From Platycnemis pennipes (Eukaryota; Arthropoda; Insecta; Odonata; Platycnemididae), in contig OW121854.1 of assembly GCA_933228895.1 (NCBI GenBank), forward strand, positions 10,667,131-10,731,130: a DNA stretch of 64,000 nt, read 5' to 3'. This document shows, piece after piece, positions 1 through 13,200 of the stretch. The notes beneath the pieces were generated by a model that was given only the letters and a program-made list of their open reading frames with translations, was not told where the DNA came from and ran no database searches. The stretch's first letter is position 1. The number at the start of each line of letters is the position of its first letter. The translations under genes were made by a program, and so were the position numbers.

Positions 1-719
1 ACCACAAGATGAAAGTCACTAAGGTGCTTTCTTCATATGTGCCAATCCAAGGATTGTAAAAGCCTTTAGAAATCCACCGTGAGGGAGGGAATCATGAAGG
101 TTAAACCTTGTTCATCTCACGCCCTCTTTTCCGCAATCATATCGTGTTAACCATCAGAATGAGAAGTCGGGATGGTGGGGCTGCATTTTTTCACAGCCAG
201 AAAGAACCGAGGCTGTATTTTATAGGGCTCCTTGTTCTAGTCAGTAGAGAGAAACTTGGTGTCTTGGTCACCCATGTTGAAGAGGTTGTCTTCCAGGAAA
301 TGAGCCACGACTGTACTGAGAGAGCAGAATGCCAATCGGCATCTCTCAACTCAGGCCTATTAAGGAACACATCTTACCAGTGTTGTGGGGATGAGTGGGA
401 TTTAATTGCCTCTGGTCATAATACTGGTGAGTATAAGGAGTACCTAATTGAGTTGGATTGTGGGGACATTATTTGTTTTATGCAGTCTGTCTGAAGTAAG
501 AAATATTTTGCCCTAAGTAGGTATATAAAGATTAGGAAAAGATTAGAAGAAGAAGGATAGTCAGCATGCCTTCTCAAGCTTGTTCTGTATTCCTTTCATA
601 ATAAAACTGAATTTAAAGGTGAAATTATGTTTTTTTTCTAATTTGTTGATCATCATGAATTTAAATGATGACAGTACAAACAGAAGCACAAGCTAATCAT
701 GTAACACAAAAAGTGAATA
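1..719. other. No gene recognised; intron or upstream sequence of the HGSNAT-like gene
   Basis: A 128-codon open frame runs through 108-494 on the plus strand, but the protein matches no family I recognise and shows no membrane or HGSNAT-like character. The HGSNAT exon that starts at 1134 needs coding sequence upstream, and I cannot find it here, so I read this stretch as intron. No repeat structure stands out before position 720. Confidence 0.4.
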
Positions 720-873
720 CTTTGTTATTTTACACACTATTTATTTAACCTCTACCGGCTTCAACATGTTCACGCCATTATCAAGAGGTTCAACACAAAG
801 TGAACCTTTTGATAATGACGTGTAAATGTTGAAACCGGTGGAGATCAAATAAAGAGTGCTGAAAATTACAAAG
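720..873. repeat. Foldback (palindromic) MITE-like element
   Basis: The two halves are imperfect inverted copies over about 70 bases each. Left-arm words such as TCTACCGGCTTCAACA and CCATTATCAAGAGGTTCA reappear reverse-complemented on the right as TGTTGAAACCGGTGGAGA and TGAACCTTTTGATAATG. The similarity runs out to CTTTGTTATTTT on the left and AAAATTACAAAG on the right. The loop is short. No protein is encoded. It is probably a small non-autonomous foldback element; family not recognised. Confidence 0.75.
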
Positions 874-1133
874 CTCTTGTAATGGATAAATTCCATAAAG
901 TCAACTCGTCAACAATTAATTTTAATTATGTATCACATAGCCTAGTGTGAAGTTTAAATAATGCACCCAGCTTTACAGGTGTCTCAAGGCCAAAATTTTA
1001 TGTTTTTTTGATCAGTGCATTATTTGAAATGGGAATCCCCCCTTACTGGAGTCTTACTAGTGTGGCGTCATTGAGGAAACGGAGGAGGAGTTGTTTGGAC
1101 TGTGGTGGTTAATGTGATGATTTGTTGTTCCAG

Positions 1134-1297
1134 GGAAATGAAGAAGGCAATGCAGGCACACAGCAGGAAGGGGGAAGGGACTTCTGGGATAAAGTGGTTG
1201 ATTTGACGTCCCTGAAACTCCAGTGGCTGGTCATGGTGGCCATTGTAGCGGTCCACTTGCTGATCACTTTCCTGCTTCCTGTGCCTGGGTGCCCTCG
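1134..1297 (+). CDS. HGSNAT: HGSNAT-like, first coding exon in window
   Basis: The acceptor is the pyrimidine-rich TTGTTGTTCCAG ending at 1133. The donor GTACTA starts at 1298 and splits an arginine codon (CG|G). The exon encodes a charged, gap-prone loop (GNEEGNAGTQQEGGRDFWDK), then a membrane helix through LQWLVMVAIVAVHLLI, then FLLPVPGCP, a signature of this family just before GYLGPGG. The upstream exon is not in the window. Confidence 0.9.
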
Positions 1298-4200
1298 GTA
1301 CTATGCGCCTTTCTCTCAAATATCAGCGTGACTCTTGTTCTCAATTTTGTCATGCTTCGTAATCCACCAAAAGTAGCTAGTAGTCCTTTGTATGAGGGCC
1401 ATTTCAGTAGCGATGTGGGCCATGGGCAAAGCCGTGTACTGGGGCCCCTATGATAACCACTCAATGGCACAAAAATGTAAATAGTCAATAAAATTAATCA
1501 TATACTGTGAAACCACATATTTATGCTTTTCTAGGGACCACTAGAAAAAAGTGTATATTTCAGGAAAATGCAAATACATAGTGGGAAAAAGACAATTTTC
1601 AGTTTCTCATGCATACTTTAGCAATATAAAGTAAATATATAAATAAGAAGCATCACTAAACTCAATTAGAGCAATATTAAATAATTGTTTCTTCAAGCAT
1701 AGAGTTGTCCTTATTTATTTTTGCACAATATATTTCTACCGATGTTTCGACCAGCCATTGGAGGGTGTCAACTCCATAATTCCCAAACTTAAACATTATA
1801 CAATGCCTTTTCTCTAATGACGAAGCCATTCACGGTGATATTAGACAAGATCTAGATCTAGATCTTAGTAACTGCCTTTACGTTAGTATTCCTTCATACC
1901 ATGATTTCTTGAAATTTTCTCTTTTTCGACAGGTTTCTGCACTACTGTCTGTAAAAAAAAGCAAGACACCCGAGTTTGAGGAGCTCTATCGTCTAAACGG
2001 AGCGATCAATTTCAATGCAATAAAAAGCATACGAGAGAGAGTTTATTTCTACGTTGGATCATTTACTTCAAAAAATCTTCGGCTCCATAGTATTTCCTGT
2101 ACTTAATTTTTTCTCAAAAAAGTACCAGTTTTTTGCGCGTAAAATCAAGTTACCCAACTTTGAGCGCTTGGTATTCTCGTAGTTTTGGTTCCAATAACTT
2201 ACGATTTGGATATAAGGAAGCCAGATCTATTAGTAACAGTTTGCAGAAAACAAATTGTTTATACAACTAAAATTGATGGATTTGTTGTAAACAACGCAAA
2301 CCTCTGCTAACTTCGAAACCTTTCGGTCAATTGAAAATTGATTGGTACTGTTGTAAGCCGTAGAATGTAAGCAATGCACGTCTGCAGAGCATACACGTTA
2401 AATGTCAGCAGTATATTAAATATCGTTTGATAATTACTTTTGTTTGTTGCTTTTTCTCTGCCTAGCAAGGCAGGCCAAAACAAAGCAACAGAAAAGAGAA
2501 AGTCTCTCGAAGCCGTGCGCAGTTGCCACATTGTGCATCGTGACGCACAGTACCCTGGCAGTTTATGAATCATCCACTGGTTGCTTCAAAACGTTTGCTT
2601 TTAGGCATGATTGGACTATTGTAAGTGCAGATTCCTTCGGTTCATCATGCGTCCAAGAACGGGTTTTTCGGAGACTGAAGTCCAAATGGTTATGAGTACC
2701 ATTTGCGTTTTTCTCTGCGAAGCAGAAAAAAGTATGGACAAACGTTATCCCGTGTATCAAACTATCTGTTTGCCTTGGTATCCTCTTGACATCGGTGAAA
2801 AGTCTCCGCTAAACAAAAGGATTGTGACAAGGAGAATTCAAATATTGACCATCCTACGGCACAGAAGAGGCTTCGTGTGTTGGGAAGGCCGAAGATCTTC
2901 ATCGACGATTTCACGATCGTTGTAATAAGGAGGACAGTGCACGGGTTATATTTGAGGAATATGTTTCCTACATTACGCAGGCTGATGGATCACTTGTTAG
3001 AGAATGTACCTGATTGCCCACGTTTCTCTCTCCAAAAGTTAAGGTCCATTCTGTTAGACATGGGATTTAAGTATAAAAAGTTGGGCAAGAAGCCAGTGAT
3101 GATGGAATCTGTCACCATTGCAGCAACTCGCCACAACTTTATGCGACGGATTAGACGTTTGAGGAACGACGGCTATAAAATATTTTATGCAGACGAGACA
3201 TGGTGTTCTCAGCATCATTCAGTGAAATACTGCTGGGTGGAAAATGTTGTCACATCTCATCAGAACTACGACGTTTACCGGGGAAAAATTCAGGAGGTAA
3301 ATGGCTGGCGCGGTGGATTTAAGACACCTTCTGCAGCTGAGAAAAGAGTAATTATTTTGCACATTGGTAGTGAGGATGGTTTTCCAGGGAGCAACACAGA
3401 TACTTCTACTGTACGGGTCATTTAAAGGAAGCGCACCGACTGCCGAGTCGGTGGCAACCATGTGCCTCTTTTCTCCTCCCTCTCCCACGACGGAGCTGCC
3501 GGTACGCGTATAGAAATATCTAGATAAAAAATAAGCGATATTGTCCTTATTAGTAATATTTAATGTAAATGTTATTAGTACCAGCATTGCATTCATCGTA
3601 CAGCATACAACAGTACCAATCAATTGACCGAAAGGTTTCGAAGTTAGCAGGGGTTTGCATTGTTTACAACAAATCCATCAATTTTAGTTGTATAAACAAT
3701 TTGTTTTCTGCAAACTGTTACTAATAGATCTGGCTTCCTTATATCAAAATCGCAAGTTATTGGAACCAAAACTACGAGAATACCAAGCGCTCAAAGTTGG
3801 GTAACTTGATTTTACGCGCAAAAAACTGGTACTTTTTTGAGAAAAAATTAAGTACAGGAAATACTATGGAGCCGAAGATTTTTTGAAGTAAATGATCCAA
3901 CGTAGAAATAAACTCTCTCTCGTATGCTTTTTATTGCATTGAAATTGATCGCTCCGTTTAGACGATAGAGCTCCTCAAACTCGGGTGTCTTGCTTTTTTT
4001 TACAGACAGTAGCTAGCACATTTCTGAATTGCATCGTGATTTTTCATAATTGCATCCATTGTTGAGACTGGTAATCTCAGATATTTCACTATATCAGGGT
4101 GAGTTGCATCATGAGGATCCACATTTTTTTATTTACGCCAAAATGGAAAATATTCTAGTTGCTGCGAAGATTTCTGCAGTGATTATAAGATTACTCGAGG

Positions 4201-7200
4201 GTTTCCGTTTTTTTATCCGTGGTAGTTCATCTCACTGCACGACAGTTTAGCCTGCGTTCCAGACGACATCTTCAAGTCCGAAGTATAGGAAAGATATAGG
4301 TAATACAAAGATATGGGAAATATATAGAATGAAGATATCGGAAATTTGATGGGACGGATCTTCGCACTTGAAGATGTCATCTAGAGTGCCGACGAAACTG
4401 TCGTCCAGAGGGATGAACCCTCGAGTCATTGTCAAATATTGTAATTCGCATCCATTTCCAAGTAAAATAAAATTTTTGTTCCAGAGTAATTAAGAATAAC
4501 ATAAACAACAATATTGAGCTACCTCGCTGGTTGGCCAGCGCAAGCAGTCATCCAACAGCAAAACATTTCTCAACAAAATGATTTTATTTATTTAATGCTG
4601 TTTTCACGCGATGAAACTAGTTTCAGTAAGTTTTTTTTTGTAGTGACGTGTAGTAAAACTGTTGAATTAATGCTGGGCGATGGTCGGACAAATGATCCCC
4701 TGTTTTCGTCCACCAGTTCAGTTAATGTATTTTTAACATTTCATAATGTCTGGATAAAAATTCATTTTCATTCTTCGCTATATGAACTTCGGTAAAGCTT
4801 AAATATACTCCCGCAGGTGTTCCTAAATTATGAATTCTGTCCTATTGCACGCATGCTTTTTGTTGTAGAAATCTTTTCCTGGCAGAAGGATAGCAAGTTT
4901 CTATTGCAATCGAATCACTCACGATCGCTGAAACGATCGTGAGTGATATTTCATCTTTCCGTCACTAGTGGCGCTGTGTACTGCCTCGCTAAACCACTAA
5001 GTTCAAATTCTTCCGTAAAACAGAGTACATCACTGCTCTCTCTCTCTCTCTCTTGTTTTGGAAGTGTATATGCACAAAACAAAGTAAAACAGTGTTTTAT
5101 ATAGACTGGTATGTATGCCTAAATGTCATAAGAGGGAATTTTGTTTTTTTTAATCTATCGCATTCTTACCCGCATCTAATGCTTATTGTGGGAAAACGGA
5201 AATGTCGTGGTGAAAATACAGGGTTCTACATACTGTAGTGGTCCAACTTCTACATACTGTAGTGGCCCAGATGAAACTTTTGGGCCGAAAGAACCACGTA
5301 CAAAAAAAATAAGAAAACCTTCGTGAACCTTTCCCGCGCTAGGTCTGCGGTGCCAAACTGCGTCACCTGGTACGAAAAAGAAATATGCCTCTTTAAGAGA
5401 GGGTAAGCGGGTGGGGGGTCCCCGACCTTGTGCAATTTCACACGCTCCCTGGCTTTATCGCCGGGGCAGGACGTATGGAGGGTAGGAATGGAATGTGGTG
5501 GGGGGTGATAAGGAGCCTCGCCTCCCGACCCATAGAAAAAGACGACGCACACACACTTTCCCATTCATTTAAACACACATTATTATTCCAAAACGAAAAA
5601 TTGATACATTTAACAAAAGATGATATTCCCTTTTTCTAAAGCTAATGAGGAATGAATGAATAAAATAATTTCATGAACATTGATGGTGACAGAAAATGCG
5701 AAAATAATATTACAAAAAAATGACACCGTCATAGGCGGTGGGCAACAGCACAATTTTAGCGATTTCAGCCTTCTGGCGGGAGGTAATTATGAGTCCTTCC
5801 CTCTTTCTTTCTTTAAACACTCGTTCCACTTCAATAATGTTTAGTACACAGTGGCAAGGGTATTCATGGGGATGCGAGTGCTGCAGCTGAACACAGGGGG
5901 GGTTTGTATTGAAAGCCTGTCGGGCGGCGGCAACCTTACTTGGCGTCACGGCAACAACCACGTCCTGGAGATCTTTTACACCTCAGACCGCAGGCTCCTC
6001 CGCGTCGGGACAGGAGCGGCATCTGGCACTCGATGCATGGGAGTCTCCTTCAGGACGTTTTTTCTCTTGTCGTCCGCAAAGCAATCTCTCCAACTTGTCC
6101 AGCTTGGCGACGGGCATAGGCTCCACCCACGGATCGCTTTCTTTTTTAAGTCTCCACAGGCGTTGCTGCTACTTCCTTTATATACCCCACGAATGACGAT
6201 GAGGTGTGGGATGTGGGGGGGGTTTGAGGTGTGGATCAGGCCAAAGGCCCACATCACTTCATTTGTTTTTTTGAACACTGACTCATTCACTCCCGCTCGT
6301 ACTCAGTCTCACCTTCCTCCACGGGTCGAGTTTAGAAGGGGTGGGGTGAGGGTATGAGGGGGGGGGGTGCGGTCGGGCCAGGGAGCATTGCGTAATGGGA
6401 CGAACCATTACAATACGTTGGAGATATAGGAAACGGGATGGGACTAAGGATTGCAATCCTGGAGAGATTTTTCAATCCTGGAATTACAGATTTGTTATTT
6501 CCACTAAAATATCACATGCACATATGGAATCCATTTTAAAATTACGAAAATTTTGAGCAACATCAATTAATAAGTAAGTTAAAATTATTATAAAACAACA
6601 CCACACAAAGTTTAGAAACAGGGGAGTATCTTCACTGATGATGATAATGCTGAAGTATTGAAATCAGAGTCCTGCATTTGTTTTACTTTGTGTTTTTTTA
6701 TTGTTTTATCTTTGGTTTAAAAATTGGATAAAACCCACAAAATTATTAAAGAATCTGTTTCACTAAAAAGTAAAATAATTGTTTTTCTTGGGAGATTAAA
6801 AAAATAAAGCACAATAGCTGTAGCAATTGCTCTTAAATTGAACGAAATTGTAGCCTTTTAAGAACTCAAAACAGAAACTCTAGAATTAGGTTATCCTCAC
6901 TGAAAAGTTACTTGCAATTTTTTTAAATCTGCACTTAAATAACACAGTATGTAATGTCTTGTCACTCATTCTTGACCTATATTTATTGCAAAGTAAACCC
7001 GCTGATAAAAAAGCCCTTTCTGATTCAACACTACTGGAAGGAATAGCTAGTAAGTGCTCGTAAATAATTTGCATATTTTCTCCTGCCCGTCCACTTTCAC
7101 GGAAATTCTCCAGCTTTTGAACTATTGATCCTAGGTCCTTTGTCCTTTGCAGCTAGAAGGATATTGTTTAGGAGGAATCTAACATTGGGTAATGACCAAA

Positions 7201-10200
7201 TCAAGTTCCTTCTTTAGCTCATCTGAACATAGTGACCACTCTTTGAATGTTTAGCAGCTGACTCTCTCTCTCTCTTAATGCAAGCCATCAATATATCGAC
7301 TTTTTGATAGTAAAGAAGTTTGTACTTCTTCCTCACTCACTGATTTAAATGTTTTAGTGGCATTATAATTATGAAATCTAAGCAAGTTTTCTTTGACAAC
7401 TTTTTTTAGGTTCGCTAGTGATAGCACAGAATATAAATTCTCCAAATCAAGACCACTTTCCTGTGAAGCGGAGTGACAATACAGCATAACCCTTGATAAA
7501 TCAGTTCATCTCTTCAGTACTCGATTCTGAAAGGCAGCTTTCATATTATTCCCCAACTCTGTATGCATATATTTTAGTTTTCATATCAAGAAATCCAACG
7601 CAGCCTCACACTTCAAAAGATTTGGATCCCTTCGGCAAAGCACCTCTATAATTTTCACTGGCTGCAGTGTTGCAAAAATAGCAGAAGCAAGTTCATATTC
7701 ACACTCACTGAATGATATTTCAGAATTAAAATCAATTAAGGCCATCATGCAAGTTTTTAGCATTAGAAAATGTACCATTATGTCAACAAGTGTTCCATTG
7801 AGTTTTTACTTCAATAACAAGAGCTCTTTCCTCACCAAATTTTTCAATCACATATTTTTGAAGGAATCTGTCATTTTTTGAGAATAATTTTCTGAAGAGA
7901 GGAACTGTTGCCCTTATTTTTTTTATCAAAATCTTAACTTTTTGTTCTGATTGTTTACATGCATCTCCATCTTCAAATGGATCATCCCCATCTGTTTCAT
8001 CACTTGGCAGAAAGTATTTTTCACATTTCTTTGAATTCAATTTCTTCAAATTCCACTTCCTTTTCTACTTCAGATTACTTATTTTTCACATTTACTCTAC
8101 CCTCAGATTTTACGTACTATTAATGACTGCAAGCTGGATACCATGAACAAAACAAAGGTGAAGATTTGTTGGTATTAACCTACCATCCTTTGCCATTACA
8201 CTTGCACCATCAGTGGTGATTGCGAAGATGTCTTTTCCTGAAGAAATTTCATATTTTCTCAATTTATTTTTTATAAGTTCAATACCCACTTCAGAGGTCA
8301 TACTCCCATTAATTCAGATAGGCTCCAAGTTCCAGATCTTCGATTCTCTTTCAGAGGAGTGAACGTTAATATTAATATAGCTTCTATTGCGTGGCGAAGT
8401 CCATTCATCGAAAGTTAGAAAAAAATTTCTGGAATTTAGTCCATCTTTTTTAGTACTGGCAATCAATGTGTCTTTAGCATGCTTTCCTTTGCACTGATGT
8501 CCCAGCTTTACATATTGTTAACAATAATGACCACAAATGACTATCTTTATCTGGGCCAAAATTGTGACTGAATACCTAACCTCTCTTCAATAATGATTAC
8601 ATTTCAAAAGGAGAAGAAACATTAGTACATAAGTTTAAATACAAATGATGATAAAAAAGAATTTAGATCTTTACAACATTGAAAAGACAATGATTGGTCT
8701 CTGTACACCTTTTCCAATAAAGACTTTTTTGAAGAGTTTTTATAAAAATATTACATGTTTCCAAAGCTGATTGTATGGAAAGTACAGTAGAAGCCCGGTA
8801 TAGTGAGTACGGCTTATTGCGAGAATCGCGTTATAGCGAGTGATTGTCTTTGTACCGCCCAAAGGCCTATGATTTGCATATAAAATAAAGCGGATATAGC
8901 GAGGCCAAAAAGTTCCTTCCACGGTATACGCTCGGTATTACGACAGATATCTCTCGAGGGCGATGCACTGCCTAGCAAAAATAAATTATTGTGTTTTATA
9001 TTATCTGCTAATTAAGCTAAAAATACAAGATGTGTGCCATATCTACAACACCTAAAGCCAGGTATGTCCAAACATTAGCGATTTACGGCCTTCAGTACGC
9101 TCTGCGCGCTCCCATTTTACGTTCTTCTTTTGTTAGGCCCAGTCATCAGTGGGAGTGGGCAGACGACGAGCAAGATGAGAGTAGGAGAGGGAGTTAGGTC
9201 TAGGCATGGGCGATATTGATAATTCAATATCGGGATACGATAATTTTAGCATATCATAAGGTGGCGATAACGATAACTCAGCGTGACGATAAACATCGTC
9301 CTATCGTGCCCCGATATGTTTCGTGCTGATATGTTATCGGGGCACGATAAGATATCGGGGCACGATAAGATATCGGGGTGCGATAACTATCACGATAAAT
9401 ATCGTGACCATGATAAATATCGCGATAAAATATCATGATATCGCGCCCGCTAAAATATCACAAAATCGCGCCCCGATAAAAAACCACTATATATTATCAC
9501 GATAAATATCGTGATATTGCGCTCGTTCAAGCATAGCGTGTTCGCGCCCGATGAATTATCGTGATATTGCCCCAGTTAATCGTGTCGGAAAAAGACAGCC
9601 GTAAGTTGGCCTTCGCTTAAGCTTGAAAAATATCTTCGACCCCCGAAACATGCCGTATTTCAGTGAACCTTCAGGCCAATTTTCCCAACTGATGGACGTA
9701 CTGGTTAACTTTCGAAAACTCGACAAAGCTGATATTATCGTCATGACATATTCGCAAAATTATCCAAAAACTTCCACAGTGTACTTAGTATTTTAATTCC
9801 GACTAGTTACACTGTCTTTGCAGCTTTCTTCGGCGATCGAAAAATAGAAGAACTGGAAGAAAAACACCGTAACTAGGGGAATTAATATTTTATATAATGG
9901 AAAATGTCCTGTTTCTTTCATGAAATATGTTGATATTCTACCAGATTGTGCTGAAATGACTTTTTTGCTATTACATTCGTCAAATACCACGGAAACAAAA
10001 GAAAAACTGTAAATACGAATGACTATGAGAATTAGGTGGGTTTTTTCAACACCATCGGATATAACGAGCGCTCGATTTAGCGAGTGATTTCAGGGGATAG
10101 CAAGGTATTATGAGCGCTCGTTATACCGGGATTCCACTGTAATTTATTTTTAAAAATATTATCATTTGAAATCTCTGCAAGTAGGCATTCAACAAAAATG

Positions 10201-13200
10201 TGATATGCATCGCTGCCATCTTGAATGACATCAGGTCCTGAAAGAGCTGTTATGGTGTGTTTTATGTCTGTAGGAAAAGTTTGAAGAGTTCAAAGGAAAT
10301 TATAATTGAAACATCTCTGGTAAATATACTTTTTTAATATGACTAAAAGTATTGCTTTAAATATTGCATTGTGCCAAAATGCATTAACACCATTTATTTA
10401 TGCATTTATTTTTCCTATTCTGGAAGCTAAATTGCGTAGAACCTAGGTTCTAAAGAAAGGTCCACTAGTAGCTATTTCGATGTTTAAAATATGCTAATTA
10501 TAATTCAGGAAAACATTGTCATTGCTTTGAAAATACCAATTGAGCATGTTTAAAGCAAGGACTCCTGAGAACCGTGTTCTCTACACTCCTTGACTTCAAA
10601 CATGCGCAAATGTCTGAGCAATCTTATGAAGGAAATGTGCTGGACCAAGTGCGGCACATCATGAAAAACCTTTTGAGCATCTTTCCAAAACAAGCACACC
10701 ATGTTTGAGAAAACATGCTGAGCATATTTCAATTCATTTTATAATTGCAGGTAATTGATTAAACAATTTATTACACATAATACTCTGGTCCTTGTAAACT
10801 GTCAAGCTGAGTACACTGTCTAACTACATGATTTAATGTGTAAATCATAATATCTGCTAGTAGTTTAGGAAAGGAGGTAATAATTTGAGGGAACAAGTCT
10901 ACATTTTTAAAACTTAGATAACAGAAAAGTGTGTCCCAGGGAGAACACTGAGGTCATGAAGACGTCTTTAAGAGGTCAAAATGGTCACCGTGTGGTCAAT
11001 GGTTTTACTTTGGTCTTGAAAAGAAAAAAATTGACCAGTGAAAATACTGACCAGAATCTGTTTAAATTGTTACCTTGGCAGTTCAAGGACCTCCTGGAAT
11101 CCATTTTTACAATGATTAGTCGTTAATTCAAAATATATTTACTTCATCATTAACGTGGTCTAGGATTGGTTTTTAAGTGGTCTAAAAGACATCAACTAAG
11201 ACCTCTTAAAAATATAGAATATGGTGAAGCAACAGCTATTAATACATTTTGGACTCGCCGCACATGTATATAGGTACCTAAACGGGCATATACCATGTCC
11301 ATTTCCCTACATTTTGAATTAGTCTTCGTTGACGTCTTTTGGGCAACTTAAAAACCAATCCTAGACCACATTAATGCTGAAGTAAAGATACTTGGAAATA
11401 ATCTGTTAAAATAGTTAATTCGGCAGTTCAAGTACATTCTGGTATCTTATTCAGCTGATTTCTCACTATTTCTGAATATTTTTACTCCACCATTATCGTG
11501 GTCTAGGATTGGTTTTTAAGTGGTCTAAAAAGACGACATTCTAGACCACTATTCAAAATGCAGATAATTAGTGAAGCAAAACTATTCGGACATGTATTTA
11601 TGGCATATTTTCCGGCATAAATTATATTAAATAATAATTAAGGCCTATATATCATTTTTTCTTCGCCTCGCTTAAGATTTAGAATTCTAATATTCTTCAA
11701 TTGAGTTCATTTCCGCCGTTGGTTCACATGGTTCACTTTACCGGAAGTGTTCAGCGAAGCGCACATCGCAAGCGATCTGTGGTATCTGAGACGACATTAG
11801 CATCACTGCCATGTCTCCGGCTATCTGCTGCCATATCTCGAGCTATCCGCTGCTGTATCTGTGAAATATTGAAATCGAGTCAGTTTTTTTTCTAAAAAAA
11901 ATATAGTTCTTGTTCCTGAGACTTCATTCCCGTCACATTTTGATTTTTCCGTTATGAAAACGAAGCATGAATACTCAACGGCAGGTGAAGGAACTGGCAA
12001 ACCTGTAAGTATCTGCATGCTTTTTATTAGTATTTTATTAGCTCTGCACGATAACTCAATCCGTAATTTCTACGCTTATATATTCCATGGGTGATCATGA
12101 CTAAAAAATTAAATCGTTAATCCCAACTATGCTCATGATTATATCGCTAATTAGTTTTTAGTTTCAAGAAATGACTTGTGATGCACTTGATCTCATTTTT
12201 TCTGTTATTTTTTATTTTGCAGTTGCTGTGTTAAAAAAGATACCTACTTCCTGGCTTGAAGTAGCAGAAAGGACTGTTAAGGTGTGGTTGAAAAATGCTC
12301 CCTTCAGGAAATGATTTTTATTAATGAAATGACTATACCAAGAAGGGATGATGTGTAACTCACTTCTCGGACAATATACTTTTCCTTATAGAAAACATTG
12401 AATTCTTTGTTTTGTTTTCATTTGATTACTTAATTTACTTAAATAAAGCTGATAACCATTCATCTCCCGTTTTTATGACCTATTTTTGACCAACTCAAAG
12501 AGGTTGTCCTTGGATCATGGTGTTGGGAAGAAAATAAGTCTTCTTGGTGTATTTTCCACCTTTTTGTTGACCATCTAAATGCCATCTATATGACCTCTTT
12601 TTGACCAACCAGAAGAGGCCGTGGTTGGGTCATGGCGAAGGGAAGGAAATAGGTATTATTGACCTGGGATTGAGATGATTTTTTGACCGTCAAAAAGACG
12701 TCTTCATGACCTCTTTTTGACCAACCAGAAGAGGTCGTGGTTGGGTCGTGGCGTAGGGAAGGAAATAGGTATTATTGACCTGGGATTGAGATGATTTTTT
12801 GACCATCAAAAAGACGTCTTCATGACCTCTTAATGACCTTGATGTTCTCCTTGGGGTATGCATAGGGAAGGGTTTACTGAAAGAGAGGTTGGACAAGGGC
12901 TGCATAATTTTTGTCTCACACAGCCCTTAACCAGCTTCTTTTGGATAAGTACTAAATTGAGGAGAGGATCCCCAGACCACAATGACATATGCTGGATGTG
13001 TGTAAAAGAGGTTATAGTGGAAGTTTATCAGAACAATCAGGCTTCCCATGTGCTTGAGAATATATATAGCAGGTTGCACACAGAGTGGTTTCCTTGTACG
13101 TAGATTTGTTACATGCACATCTCATGTAAGATGCATGTCAGCATGAATTCCCATGTCAATATGTATGTTAACAAGTAGAAATTGGAAGCTCTTAGAATGA

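Noticed and set aside
108..494. 128-codon open frame as an upstream exon of HGSNAT
   Set aside because: The protein does not resemble the HGSNAT region expected before the exon at 1134 and has no membrane helices; no matching splice site pair was found.
5851..6357. 168-codon frame in a GC-rich stretch
   Set aside because: Overlapping frames on both strands are open because the local sequence is GC-rich; no domain, no start context, no splice partners.
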